Positions 1 to 7,865 are shown, numbered from the stretch's first letter. The stretch is DNA of 64,000 nucleotides from Gammaproteobacteria bacterium (GCA_029881795.1 JAOULX010000001.1:124001-188000); one strand, 5' to 3'. The notes: generated by a model from the letters alone, not told the origin. Numbers and translations are program-made.

Positions 1-254
1 ATCTGGTGAAACTAATTACACGCCGTGGCGAATACCAAGCGCGTGCTCAGGTAGGTACAAACAGTATCGTCAAGCCTGCACGTAACTCTGTACCTGAGGG
101 TTATATGTTCAGCCCCTGGAATCTGTCTGTTGCGGATAGTGCTGATCCAAAGAAAAATAAATGGTTGGTCAATGCAACTTCCAGCCGTGCATTTGATCCG
201 GTATCCGGTCAGGTTGATTTTAAGAAACTAGCTTGCCGTATTGAAAAGGTATAG
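1..254 (+). CDS. NapA-like periplasmic molybdopterin oxidoreductase, C-terminal end (5' truncated)
   Basis: The reading frame is open from the window edge to a TAG stop, so only about the last 83 residues are present. The end, with SGQVDFKKLACRIEKV, resembles the closing segment of the molybdopterin-dinucleotide-binding domain of NapA nitrate reductases, which typically finish with a SKQPDYKKCAVRI-like stretch. The segment before it (VPEGYMFSPWN) fits the 'G.VFVPFF' element of that family but is divergent. NapA-type enzymes are Tat-exported bis-MGD reductases of the periplasm. The downstream NapG/NapH-like genes support a respiratory reductase. The catalytic part lies outside the window, so the substrate (nitrate or another oxyanion) cannot be decided. 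Confidence 0.7.
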   Translation, partial: LVKLITRRGEYQARAQVGTNSIVKPARNSVPEGYMFSPWNLSVADSADPKKNKWLVNATSSRAFDPVSGQVDFKKLACRIEKV

Positions 255-324
255 TTGTTTCTGAGAGATAAAGCTACTCGCACAAGGACGAGTGAGTTGC
301 TGGAAGAGTCTCTATAGTGGTAAC

Positions 325-352
325 AACGGCATGCAGTATTCTGTATGCCGTT
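325..352. other. Strong stem-loop between the reductase gene and the ferredoxin operon
   Basis: The arms AACGGCATGCAG (325-336) and CTGTATGCCGTT (341-352) pair over 12 positions with one G-T wobble and a 4-base loop. No clear T-run follows, so a classical terminator is doubtful. An RNA-processing or stabilising element, or an attenuator separating the highly expressed reductase from the electron-transfer genes, is possible. The rest of the 219-base gap (254-472) shows only a weak 5-bp hairpin near 275-295. Confidence 0.55.
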
Positions 353-472
353 ATCGGTTTAGGAATCCAATAACAATTTATTTGTAGTGGGTTTAGGCCT
401 GGTAGTATTGATATGGAATAACAATCAGGTGAGAAAAATATACTATGATCAGTTCAATGCTAATGAGACGTG

Positions 473-1069
473 ATGGATAGACGAAATTTTTTAAAAGAAA
501 TAATTGCCGGCGCAGTTGCTACAGCTGCACTGAGTTCTGGTCAGGCTGAGGCAGCATTTACTGCGCAGACTAATCAGCGATATTTACGTCCGCCAGGTTC
601 ACTTAAAGAAGAAGAGTTTGAGTCGCGTTGTATCCGCTGTGGTCAGTGTGGTGAAGTTTGTCCTAACCGATGTATAGAATATTTCAATTTAGAAAATGGT
701 ATTGATTCTCTTAATACGCCTTACATAACTCCAAGGGCTAAAGCCTGTATTTTATGCATGAAGTGTGGCGATATCTGCCCGACAGATGCAATCAAAGAGC
801 TTGATCGTACCGCAGAAGATATTCTTGGTTACGTTCAAATGGGCAAAGCCCGTGTTAATGAAAACCTGTGTTTATCATATCAGGGTAAAACATGTGGTGT
901 TTGTTATCGTGCATGTCCACTGGCCGATGTTGCGATAAAGGTACAGTTGCTGGAGCAGCCGATTGTGCTTGATGCCTGCGTGGGTTGTGGCTTGTGCGAG
1001 CGATCCTGTATACAAATCCCGCAGGCTATAAAAATTATTCCTGATCACATATTAAATAAAGCGGGATGA
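473..1069 (+). CDS. napG: NapG-like Tat-exported ferredoxin, four [4Fe-4S] clusters (copy 1)
   Basis: This 198-residue protein begins with a twin-arginine signal (DRRNFLK) followed by a hydrophobic Ala-rich stretch, so it is exported folded to the periplasm. Four cysteine groups follow: residues 53-63 (CxxCxxCxxxC), 92-102, 133-148 (with the wide C-x7-C spacing typical of NapG/MauM ferredoxins) and 169-179. NapG passes electrons from the NapH quinol-oxidising membrane protein toward the reductase. ATG 473 is preferred; a GTG lies one codon upstream. The stop overlaps an in-frame ATG of the next gene (ATGA), indicating an operon. Orthology to NapG is family-level; the true electron acceptor is unknown. 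Confidence 0.8.
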   Translation: MDRRNFLKEIIAGAVATAALSSGQAEAAFTAQTNQRYLRPPGSLKEEEFESRCIRCGQCGEVCPNRCIEYFNLENGIDSLNTPYITPRAKACILCMKCGDICPTDAIKELDRTAEDILGYVQMGKARVNENLCLSYQGKTCGVCYRACPLADVAIKVQLLEQPIVLDACVGCGLCERSCIQIPQAIKIIPDHILNKAG

Positions 1070-1071
1070 TT

Positions 1072-2064
1072 ATGAGTGAAATTAGTAAACCGTTTTTTAT
1101 CTGGCGGCACTTAAATAAAGCTCGTTGGCTAGTGTTATTGACAGTGTTTCTTATGTTGATAATATTGCCTTTTATTCATGTTTATCAGACATTCGTGGCA
1201 TCATTTTCATATGATTTGCTAGAGCCAAGTGAAAAAAGTTTATATAACATCATGGAGATGCTGACGACTCCTTTTACCAATGATCCTGCAAATGGCCTTG
1301 AAAATGTTAAAGGTACAACTTGGTCGGGAAACTTTTTCGGATATCAGATTTCTGATCCTCTGGCTGTGGCAGGGCAGGTTTTTTCAGGCTTGACGTTCTA
1401 CTGGCCTTTTATTTTAACGGCATTAATTCCTGTTGTTGCAACCTTGTTATTTGGGCGTTTTTTTTGTGGTTGGATTTGTCCGGCAACATTCCTTTATGAA
1501 TTAAACACAACGCTATCATTGTGGATGCATCGGTTTGGTTTTAAAGCGGGCACTAGAAAGTTTGATCGCAGAATGAAATACATAGTGTTAGCTGTTGGTT
1601 TGGTTTTGTCAGCTATTAGTGGTTCAGTGTTGATATCAGTCATTTATCCACCGGCTATTATAGGGCGTGAACTGTATTTTGGTATTGCGCTGGGTGGTTT
1701 CGGCGCAGGTCTGGTTTTCTTCGTGATTACTTTACTGTTTGATTTGCTGGTTGCGCGCAGGGGATTTTGCCGGTACCTCTGTCCAGGTGGTGCACTGTAT
1801 TCTTTATTGGGGCGATATCGCTTATTCAGAATTAAACGTATCATAGAAAATTGTAATGACTGTGCAAAATGCAATGCCGTGTGTGAGTTCGGGCTCGATC
1901 CCTTGCATGATGATTTTGGGCAGGAGTGTAATAACTGTGCAGCCTGTATAGCGATATGCCCGACTGATGCGATGACATTTGTAACCAGCATATCAGATCT
2001 TGAATTCCAGGGGGCTGGCCATTTGGGTAAGTCATATAAGAGGTCGCAGGATTCAGGAGAGTGA
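1072..2064 (+). CDS. napH: NapH-like membrane polyferredoxin (quinol dehydrogenase)
   Basis: This is a polytopic membrane protein of about 330 residues. It carries the two cytoplasmic-side motifs typical of NapH/NosR (FCGWICPATF and CRYLCPGGAL) and two C-terminal [4Fe-4S] ferredoxin motifs (CNDCAKCNAVC and CNNCAACIAICP). NapH with NapG is known to move electrons from menaquinol or ubiquinol to periplasmic Nap. ATG 1066 overlaps the previous stop, but ATG 1072 is better spaced from the GGGA ribosome-binding sequence and is chosen here. The stop lies one base before the next start. A periplasmic loop before the second membrane helix (around residues 50-95) is longer than I expect for NapH. Confidence 0.8.
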   Translation: MSEISKPFFIWRHLNKARWLVLLTVFLMLIILPFIHVYQTFVASFSYDLLEPSEKSLYNIMEMLTTPFTNDPANGLENVKGTTWSGNFFGYQISDPLAVAGQVFSGLTFYWPFILTALIPVVATLLFGRFFCGWICPATFLYELNTTLSLWMHRFGFKAGTRKFDRRMKYIVLAVGLVLSAISGSVLISVIYPPAIIGRELYFGIALGGFGAGLVFFVITLLFDLLVARRGFCRYLCPGGALYSLLGRYRLFRIKRIIENCNDCAKCNAVCEFGLDPLHDDFGQECNNCAACIAICPTDAMTFVTSISDLEFQGAGHLGKSYKRSQDSGE

Positions 2065-2065
2065 G

Positions 2066-2680
2066 ATGGAAAGACGAACATTTATTCAGTCTTTGATATT
2101 CTCGGCAGCGGCACTAGCAGCTGCAAGCTTGCCTTATGGTGTGGCACGTTTACTGGCACCAGCCTACGCCAGTAAATATCCACATCATTTACGCCCGCCT
2201 GGTGCAATAGCAGATGATGATGCGTTTGTAGAGGCCTGTATTGGATGCGGTCTTTGTGGTGAGGTCTGTCCGCCAAAGTGTATACAGTTTGACAAAAGAC
2301 AAGGTGGAAATAAAATCTATACACCGTTTATTGATCCTGAAATTAAAGCCTGTACATTGTGCGATAAATGTATGTCGGTGTGCCCGACTGAAGCGCTGAC
2401 TGAAACTGCTCGCGAAGAGATAAAAATGGGTGTGGCTCAAATTGACATACTGACCTGCTATCCCTGGGTTGACCGAGGTGTTTGTGGGGCTTGTGTAACG
2501 ATTTGCCCGTTAGGCGAAAAGGCCATTAAATTTAATTTTGCAAATATATACAGACCGGAGGTAATTAAGGCGGGATGTGTCGGTTGTGGTTTGTGCGTTG
2601 AAGTATGTCCTCACCCTAGCTTGCCGATAGCGATAGTGGGAGCAGATCAGGGAACAGTTATGTCGCACAGAGTATATTGA
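2066..2680 (+). CDS. napG: NapG-like Tat-exported ferredoxin, four [4Fe-4S] clusters (copy 2)
   Basis: This 204-residue Tat substrate (ERRTFIQ followed by a hydrophobic helix) has the same four-cluster layout as the protein at 473: CIGCGLCGEVCP, CTLCDKCMSVCP, CYPWVDRGVCGACVTICP and CVGCGLCVEVCP. The start at 2066 is preceded by AGGAGA and follows the upstream stop by one base, so translation is coupled. Two NapG-like proteins flanking one NapH is unusual. The second may serve a different partner or form a longer cluster chain. The paralogues are clearly related but well diverged, so this is not a recent duplication. Confidence 0.8.
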   Translation: MERRTFIQSLIFSAAALAAASLPYGVARLLAPAYASKYPHHLRPPGAIADDDAFVEACIGCGLCGEVCPPKCIQFDKRQGGNKIYTPFIDPEIKACTLCDKCMSVCPTEALTETAREEIKMGVAQIDILTCYPWVDRGVCGACVTICPLGEKAIKFNFANIYRPEVIKAGCVGCGLCVEVCPHPSLPIAIVGADQGTVMSHRVY

Positions 2681-2706
2681 TGAAAAAATAATAAGTAAAA
2701 GGTAGA

Positions 2707-3315
2707 ATGTTTTTGAAAGTAAAAAATATAAAATTCATTAAATTATTTTCTTTCGTAATAGTTGTGTTTTTTTCAGGGCAGGCTCTGGCTCATCATGTTT
2801 TAGGTCGTCCGGCCTACAGCTTAAATGAAGATTCAAATACACCACCCAGCATGCAAGTGGAAACACAGATAGGCAGTTATTTTGTGACTTATATGGTTTA
2901 CCCGGCCTTCCCAAGAGCAGGTGAAAGAGGGCGTGTGAATGTCTATGCCTCGCGAATTGATGACGGTGATTCATATGGCGGCAAAATGTTTTTCGAGGTA
3001 AAAAATGATGTTATGTTTGGTGATGAAAATAAAGAACTGTTAGGCACACAAAGTATTGATGATGGTGTATATCGGCAGGGCTTTATTTTTAAAGAGGATG
3101 GTGACTATATTATTACCGCCAGTTTCGAAGCGGATGGTGAGCCCTATATAATAGACTTCCCGTTGCAGGTAGGTGAGGGATCAAGTATGGCGCCTGTTCT
3201 GATTGCACTTGCTTTTATTGTATTTGCATTAATCAGTGTCAATGTGTTGCAGCGTAGGCGATTAATGAGAGAGAAAATTCGCAGTGTTCGAAATAACGAG
3301 AGTCAGTCTGAATGA
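2707..3315 (+). CDS. Periplasmic protein with C-terminal membrane anchor, function unknown
   Basis: The 202-residue product has an N-terminal signal peptide ending near ALAHH, an extracytoplasmic domain of about 120 residues rich in predicted beta strands, and one membrane helix near residues 160-180 followed by a basic cytoplasmic tail. The central part (YMVYPAFPRAGERGRVNVYA) is reminiscent of the small Ig-like FixH/YtkA group, but I cannot assign it firmly. Histidines right after the signal cleavage point could bind metal. AAAAGG precedes ATG 2707 well, and the 3' end overlaps the next start (ATGA). Its position inside the electron-transfer operon suggests an assembly or accessory role; that is inference. 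Confidence 0.6.
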   Translation: MFLKVKNIKFIKLFSFVIVVFFSGQALAHHVLGRPAYSLNEDSNTPPSMQVETQIGSYFVTYMVYPAFPRAGERGRVNVYASRIDDGDSYGGKMFFEVKNDVMFGDENKELLGTQSIDDGVYRQGFIFKEDGDYIITASFEADGEPYIIDFPLQVGEGSSMAPVLIALAFIVFALISVNVLQRRRLMREKIRSVRNNESQSE

Positions 3316-4886
3316 CTCACCCCGGATTACCTGAATACTGGGCTTTTGTTGTCTGGGGTTTTATGGTCTTGCTGAGTATCGGTTTGTTGTTGAAAATCAA
3401 CTTCTCGCGCTTTTCTTTTCTTAATAAAAAAACCATCAGTTTATATCAAATAAAATTTGTCTCACCGGTTATTGTATTTCTAACACAGTCTCGATGGCTG
3501 ATATTGGTTTTAAAACTTGTTGTGGTTGCATTGTTTCTGTTGGTTATTTATGCGGGGCTGATGGGTACGCCTGTGCCGGAAAGAAATATAGCGACCGTAT
3601 TGACATGGAATATCTGGTGGGCTGGTTTAATTATATCAATCTTTTTTCTGGGTTCAGCATGGTGTGCTGTTTGTCCGTGGGATACCTTGGCCAGCTGGCA
3701 TGTGAAGCCAAGGTTCTGGCTTAAAAAATATTCCTTAAAGATTAATAACAGTCTTGAAATGACACCGCCGAAATGGATGCGCAGTGTCTGGCCTGCTTTG
3801 ATTATGTTTGTTGGATTAACCTGGCTGGAGTTAGGTTATGGTATTACCACTAGCCCCTATATGACAGCGATTTTGTCTTTAGTGATGGTAGTGTTGGCGG
3901 TGATTTCACTGGCCATGTTTAAGAATAAGGCGTTTTGTCATTACATTTGTCCTGTTGGAAGGACGATAGGTTTTTATTCGCAGCTGGCACCTGTCGAATT
4001 GCGACCTGTTGATAACGACATTTGTACAGACTGTAAAACAATGGAATGTTTTACAGGTACTGAACTGGTCGATGCGTGTCCTACTCAGCTGGTTATGGGC
4101 AGGCTAACTCAAAACACTTATTGTACTTCCTGTGGTAACTGTACTCAAAGTTGTCCTGATAAGAATGTTGCGTGGCGAATTCGCCCGCAAAGTCAGGAAG
4201 CGATAGAAAGCGCAAAACCTCACTGGGATGAGGCCTGGTTTATGCTGATATTGTTAACGCTGACCAGTTTTCATGGTATTACCATGATGGAGTTCTGGGA
4301 AGATAATTTAAGAAAGTTTGCACAAATTATCGGTGACTCGGGTCAGTTGCTGGTTAGCTTTTCAGTAGGTCTGGTGTTGAGTGTGCTGATTCCGGTTGGC
4401 ATCTATGCCTTAGCTATTGAGATAACGAGACGCTGGTCAAGTTCTAGTTCTGGAAAAGATCTTGGCTTTAAAAAAATATTTACCAGTCTGGTTTTTGTTA
4501 CTTTACCGTTAGCCTTCTCCTATCATTTGGCGCATAACCTAAATCATATGATACGCGAGTCGGTAGGAGCCGGTCAGTTATTTCTTAATCCGTTAGGAAG
4601 TAATGTGAGTTATTCCGGTGTGGCAGATCAACTGTTAATCAAAAACAGTATGCTGTTATCTGAAAATAATATCTTTATTTTACAGTCTGTGTTGATGATG
4701 TTTGGTTTCTGGATTGCAATAAAAGTACTGCAGCGTCGCACTGAAGATTTAAATATTAAAAGCTCGTTGCATTTATTGCCGATGCTGATATTTATCGTAG
4801 CGATTAACAGTTTTCATATCTGGATGTTAATGCAGCCTATGACTATGAGAGTAGGTGCCTTATGTGTGGTTCCAGCCAGCTTGTAA
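3312..4886 (+). CDS. Large NapH/NosR-like membrane polyferredoxin
   Basis: This 524-residue membrane protein has about ten hydrophobic segments. It has two CxxxCP-type motifs (CAVCPWDT near residue 120 and CHYICPVGRT near 215), a Cys-rich stretch (CTDCKTMECF) and a ferredoxin motif (CTSCGNCTQSCP near 275), followed by a further membrane domain of about 200 residues that NapH lacks. That domain contains paired histidines (SYHLAHNLNH) that could ligate heme or metal. It resembles CcoG/NosR/NapH-type quinol-linked polyferredoxins but matches none in length. It overlaps the upstream gene by 4 bases, so it belongs to the same operon. The extra membrane domain is the unusual feature. Confidence 0.65.
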   Translation: MTHPGLPEYWAFVVWGFMVLLSIGLLLKINFSRFSFLNKKTISLYQIKFVSPVIVFLTQSRWLILVLKLVVVALFLLVIYAGLMGTPVPERNIATVLTWNIWWAGLIISIFFLGSAWCAVCPWDTLASWHVKPRFWLKKYSLKINNSLEMTPPKWMRSVWPALIMFVGLTWLELGYGITTSPYMTAILSLVMVVLAVISLAMFKNKAFCHYICPVGRTIGFYSQLAPVELRPVDNDICTDCKTMECFTGTELVDACPTQLVMGRLTQNTYCTSCGNCTQSCPDKNVAWRIRPQSQEAIESAKPHWDEAWFMLILLTLTSFHGITMMEFWEDNLRKFAQIIGDSGQLLVSFSVGLVLSVLIPVGIYALAIEITRRWSSSSSGKDLGFKKIFTSLVFVTLPLAFSYHLAHNLNHMIRESVGAGQLFLNPLGSNVSYSGVADQLLIKNSMLLSENNIFILQSVLMMFGFWIAIKVLQRRTEDLNIKSSLHLLPMLIFIVAINSFHIWMLMQPMTMRVGALCVVPASL

Positions 4887-4912
4887 ACTGAAATTAAAGA
4901 GAGAGTATTATT

Positions 4913-5551
4913 TTGGATAGAAGGTCATTTTTTACCCGTGGCGCAGGAAAAGCTGCAAAAGCTGTGACTGATCATTCTGCTGAGCAGGCGAGAAAGAATG
5001 CGCTGCGATGGATTCGCCCACCCTTTGCTATTGATGAGCTGGACTTTTTACTGACCTGTACTCGATGTGAAGCATGTATTGAAGCCTGTCCTTATGACAT
5101 AGTATTTCCGTTGTCCGCAAAACTCGGCGCAAAAGTTATTTCTACGCCGGCTATGGATTTATTGAGTAAAGGTTGTCATATGTGTGAGGACTGGCCATGT
5201 GTGAATGCCTGTGAGGTGAACGCGCTGGTACTGCCTAATGATGGCAATAAAAGCTATGAACTATCAGAAGCTAACGCACTGGGAGTACAATACAAAGAAC
5301 GTTATGTGCCGAAACTTTCCAATGCAGTGATTAATAAAGAAGCTTGTTTACCATACAGTGGGCCTGAATGTGGCGCTTGTCGTGTATGTCCGGTAGAAGG
5401 TGCTATGCTGTGGAGTATGGAAAAGCCAGAAATTAATCAAAGCCTGTGTACAGGTTGTGCACTATGCAGAGAAAACTGCATAGTTGAACCCAAAGCCATT
5501 ACAATTCAATCGAAATATAAGAAATTTAAAAGCAATCGTGAAAGTTTTTAA
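4913..5551 (+). CDS. NapG/NapF-like ferredoxin, four cysteine groups (copy 3)
   Basis: The 212-residue protein starts with TTG and has a Tat-like DRRSFFTRG motif, but the following segment (AGKAAKAVTDHSAEQ) is not hydrophobic. It may therefore stay cytoplasmic, as NapF does, rather than be exported. Cysteine groups: CTRCEACIEACP (near residue 44), CHMCEDWPCVNAC (near 84), CLPYSGPECGACRVCP (near 144) and CTGCALCRENC (near 180). As the last gene of the set, it could load or mature the reductase or accept electrons from the 524-residue membrane protein. The start codon is uncertain because the ribosome-binding site (GAGAGAG) is loose. Confidence 0.7.
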   Translation: MDRRSFFTRGAGKAAKAVTDHSAEQARKNALRWIRPPFAIDELDFLLTCTRCEACIEACPYDIVFPLSAKLGAKVISTPAMDLLSKGCHMCEDWPCVNACEVNALVLPNDGNKSYELSEANALGVQYKERYVPKLSNAVINKEACLPYSGPECGACRVCPVEGAMLWSMEKPEINQSLCTGCALCRENCIVEPKAITIQSKYKKFKSNRESF

Positions 5552-5563
5552 TCAGCATATCTC

Positions 5564-5584
5564 ACAGGATAACCTGTAGTTTTT
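5564..5584 (+). terminator. Weak candidate terminator after the ferredoxin operon
   Basis: ACAGG (5564-5568) and CCTGT (5573-5577) form a 5-bp stem with an ATAA loop, followed by a run of five T after AG. It lies 12 bases after the last stop of the operon. The stem is short, so termination may be partial. Confidence 0.4.
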
Positions 5585-6081
5585 ATGTTTATGCTGCTTT
5601 CTAATGCGACATATTTTCTAAAAAACATCAAATTCACCATTTAGACAGATTCAATCTTGCTGAATAATTCACATATGTGATTTTAGTTACACATAATAAA
5701 CCGCTTCCAGTACTGGTTGTCATGGTGCTTTTATTTTTATTTCACAGTGTGAATTTTTTTGGCTGTTAGTTTATTTAAATATTTTCGGAGTTTGATTTTT
5801 ATAAGTAAATTGTTGTTTTTAAATTAGCAGGGAAAAATTCCTTATAAAACAAGACGAAACAAGCTGTATCGAAAAATTTTAAAAAAATTAACTCTATATT
5901 ATCTTTTTATAATTAAATAATCTTCTGTTTGTTATTTGCTGTGTAATATGTCTCAATAGACGGGTTCAATTAAAAGAATTAATTCTAAGATTAATTTTAT
6001 ATGGATTACCTGACTTGCAATAAGGCGGGTATATAAAAATATTAATAACAATAAATGAAGTATCCGAAAGGAGGAGACGTC
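5585..6081. promoter_or_regulatory. AT-rich intergenic region upstream of the YeiH-like gene with palindromes
   Basis: No convincing gene is present. Two symmetric elements are visible. TCACATATGTGA at 5669-5680 is a 12-bp perfect palindrome. AGAATTAATTCT at 5975-5986 overlaps a 7-6-7 inverted repeat (AATTAAT at 5977-5983, ATTAATT at 5990-5996). The ATTAAT-type symmetry near the start resembles LysR-family sites, and E. coli yeiH is controlled by a LysR-type protein, but no such regulator is present here. A near-ideal ribosome-binding site (AAGGAGG) lies at 6066-6072 before ATG 6082. Confidence 0.4.
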
Positions 6082-7662
6082 ATGGTTTACACCAAGAAAT
6101 CACCGGCACTACTCGTTATCGGTATCATCATGCTCGCTATCTGGTTCATGGCTGATTCTGGTGCGTTGTCTGGTTATATAGAACATCTCGGAGGAAAAAA
6201 ATATAAGTATCTCGCAGAGCTAACGACACTTCCGTTATATTTCGGTGTGTTGTCTGTACTGATAGGTGGCTGGCAGTTGTTTGGAACGCATAGCGAGGGT
6301 CAATGGGATTATTTTTCTTCGGCTATTGCCGGTGCCATGTTTATTCTGATTATTGCAATGATGGTGCGATGGTTTGTTGCGCCTGAAGTGGCTGTTGTCA
6401 GCAAAATGATGGGCAAGGTCGGTGACACGGGCAAATACATTCATAAACTGCTGGGGCTGAATTACGTCGTTATCGGTATTGTGGTCGGTATTGTTACGGT
6501 CAATGTTTTTCGGGTACCGGAATGGGCTGAAAATGGTGTCAGATTGTCACGTCTTGGTTTGAAAACCGGGGTTATTCTGTTGGGTACGCTTTACAGCGCG
6601 GCAGAATTAAAAAATCTCGGTGGCTTGTCAATCATCATGATTGGTTTCTTTGTGCTGGGTTCTGTCGGCATTGTGTTGTGGATGGGTGCCAGAATGAAAA
6701 TCCCTAATTCCATGGGCGGCGTTTTATCTGCCGGGATGGGGGTTTGTGGCGTCTCTGCCACTGTTGCAGCTGCGCCGGTTGTGCAGGCTAAATCTGTTGA
6801 GATAGCCTATACCATCGGTACCATTTTATTATGGGGCGTTGGCTGTATGTTTATCTTTCCAGTTGTGGGTAACTTGCTTGGCATGAACTATGTTCAATTC
6901 GGTGCCTGGGCAGGAACCGGTATTCTTAATTCAGCTCAGGTGGCCGGAGCTGCGCTGGCCTTTCAGCCAGATGGGATAGAAACCCTTAAGGTTGCAGAAA
7001 TTTTTAATATTACGCGTGTGCTGGTATTACCAATCATCGTTATATGGCTGGCAGTCTGGTATGTGAAACGTGAAGAAAGCGTAACCGAAACAGTTAATGT
7101 GGGCCGGGTTATTTTCGAGAAATTCCCGGTGTTTGTTATCGGTTTTATCTTGTTGTTTGCCTTGTCTTCAACCGGTATTTTTGCACCGGCCAATCATTAC
7201 AAAGGTAAATACTTCGGTAATACGGCAGAGTCCGGTTTCAAAGAAAGTAAATTGTTGAAAGCCGATAAAATTGCTGTGCTCTCAGCCGAGATAAATAAGA
7301 TACAGCGCCAAGATCGTAAGACGGCTGTGCAGAATCTTATCGATAATGGCAAAGTAATGAGTATTGAAGATGATGATGCGTTGCGTGGTTTAGTCAATGC
7401 AAAAGTACTTTCAAAGGATGCCAACAAAATCCTCAAAGGCGCACATAAAGCAGTTCGACACACGGCTAAGAAAATCAAGGCCTTCCGGAACTGGATAACC
7501 TGGTTGTTTGCTTTTGGTCTGGTTGGTTTGGGTATGCAGATTACTATGTCAGCAATGAAGCAGGCAGGTGGTCAGCCTGCAATTATCGGTGCGGTGGTCG
7601 GTACGCTGAAGGCAGTGCTGTCACTGGTTGTTGTTATGATGTTTGTATCCGGATCCATATAG
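6082..7662 (+). CDS. YeiH/UPF0324-family putative sulfate (sulfite) exporter with extra soluble segment
   Basis: This 526-residue polytopic protein is recognised by the YeiH family core: KTGVILLGTLYSAAEL, then GGVLSAGMGVCGVSATVAAAPVV with the conserved GVCGxSA pattern, and GAWAGTGILNSAQVAGAALAF. YeiH-type proteins are usually about 340 residues. Here a predominantly charged segment of about 100 residues (7195-7480) is inserted before the last two or three membrane helices, and the N-terminal part is longer. ATG 6082 is chosen because a strong AAAGGAGGAG lies just upstream; an in-frame ATG at 6055 lacks one. Known members are proposed sulfonate-sulfur exporters; the transported ion here is not proven. 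The gene is followed after 11 bases by a tiny membrane protein gene. Confidence 0.75.
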   Translation: MVYTKKSPALLVIGIIMLAIWFMADSGALSGYIEHLGGKKYKYLAELTTLPLYFGVLSVLIGGWQLFGTHSEGQWDYFSSAIAGAMFILIIAMMVRWFVAPEVAVVSKMMGKVGDTGKYIHKLLGLNYVVIGIVVGIVTVNVFRVPEWAENGVRLSRLGLKTGVILLGTLYSAAELKNLGGLSIIMIGFFVLGSVGIVLWMGARMKIPNSMGGVLSAGMGVCGVSATVAAAPVVQAKSVEIAYTIGTILLWGVGCMFIFPVVGNLLGMNYVQFGAWAGTGILNSAQVAGAALAFQPDGIETLKVAEIFNITRVLVLPIIVIWLAVWYVKREESVTETVNVGRVIFEKFPVFVIGFILLFALSSTGIFAPANHYKGKYFGNTAESGFKESKLLKADKIAVLSAEINKIQRQDRKTAVQNLIDNGKVMSIEDDDALRGLVNAKVLSKDANKILKGAHKAVRHTAKKIKAFRNWITWLFAFGLVGLGMQITMSAMKQAGGQPAIIGAVVGTLKAVLSLVVVMMFVSGSI

Positions 7663-7673
7663 GAGAATAAGTC

Positions 7674-7799
7674 ATGAGTGAAGAGAAAAAGTTTGACCGT
7701 GGTTCGGCGTTATCAATTTTCGGTAGCGACCGAAAGGAAGATTTCGTTGCGCTGATCCTTGCTCTGGTTATTGCTTTTGGCGTATTCGTCAGTTACTAA
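7674..7799 (+). CDS. 41-residue single-helix membrane protein, probable partner of the YeiH-like transporter
   Basis: This short frame (MSEEKKFDRGSAL... ending FGVFVSY) has AGGAG at 7661-7665, correctly spaced before its ATG, and starts 11 bases after the transporter stop. It has a charged N-terminal half of about 22 residues and one hydrophobic helix (FVALILALVIAFGVFVSY), a domain layout common for small regulatory subunits of transporters. I recognise no named family. Coding status is supported by the ribosome-binding site, the tight spacing and the clean charge/hydrophobic segmentation. Confidence 0.7.
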   Translation: MSEEKKFDRGSALSIFGSDRKEDFVALILALVIAFGVFVSY

Positions 7800-7821
7800 G
7801 CAATAGTTGATGTAAAACTAA

Positions 7822-7845
7822 GCCGGTGCCGATCTTGGTGCCGGC
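7822..7845. other. Stem-loop between the small membrane protein and the universal stress protein
   Basis: GCCGGTGCC (7822-7830) and GGTGCCGGC (7837-7845) pair over nine positions, two of them G-T wobble, with a 6-base loop (GATCTT). No T-run follows, so it more likely sets relative expression by mRNA processing or partial termination than acts as a full terminator. Confidence 0.5.
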
Positions 7846-7865
7846 AACTTATAAGATGGTGTTTT

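Noticed and set aside
1644-2081. 145-residue frame opposite napH
   Set aside because: Antisense to a well-supported membrane protein gene with clear motifs; no start signal and no domain.
5669-5680. TCACATATGTGA palindrome as a CRP or FNR site
   Set aside because: The half-sites are everted relative to the CRP consensus (TGTGA-N6-TCACA) and do not match FNR. Kept only as an unassigned palindrome.
6055-6081. Upstream ATG of the YeiH-like gene as start
   Set aside because: No ribosome-binding site before it, while a near-perfect AAAGGAGGAG precedes ATG 6082.
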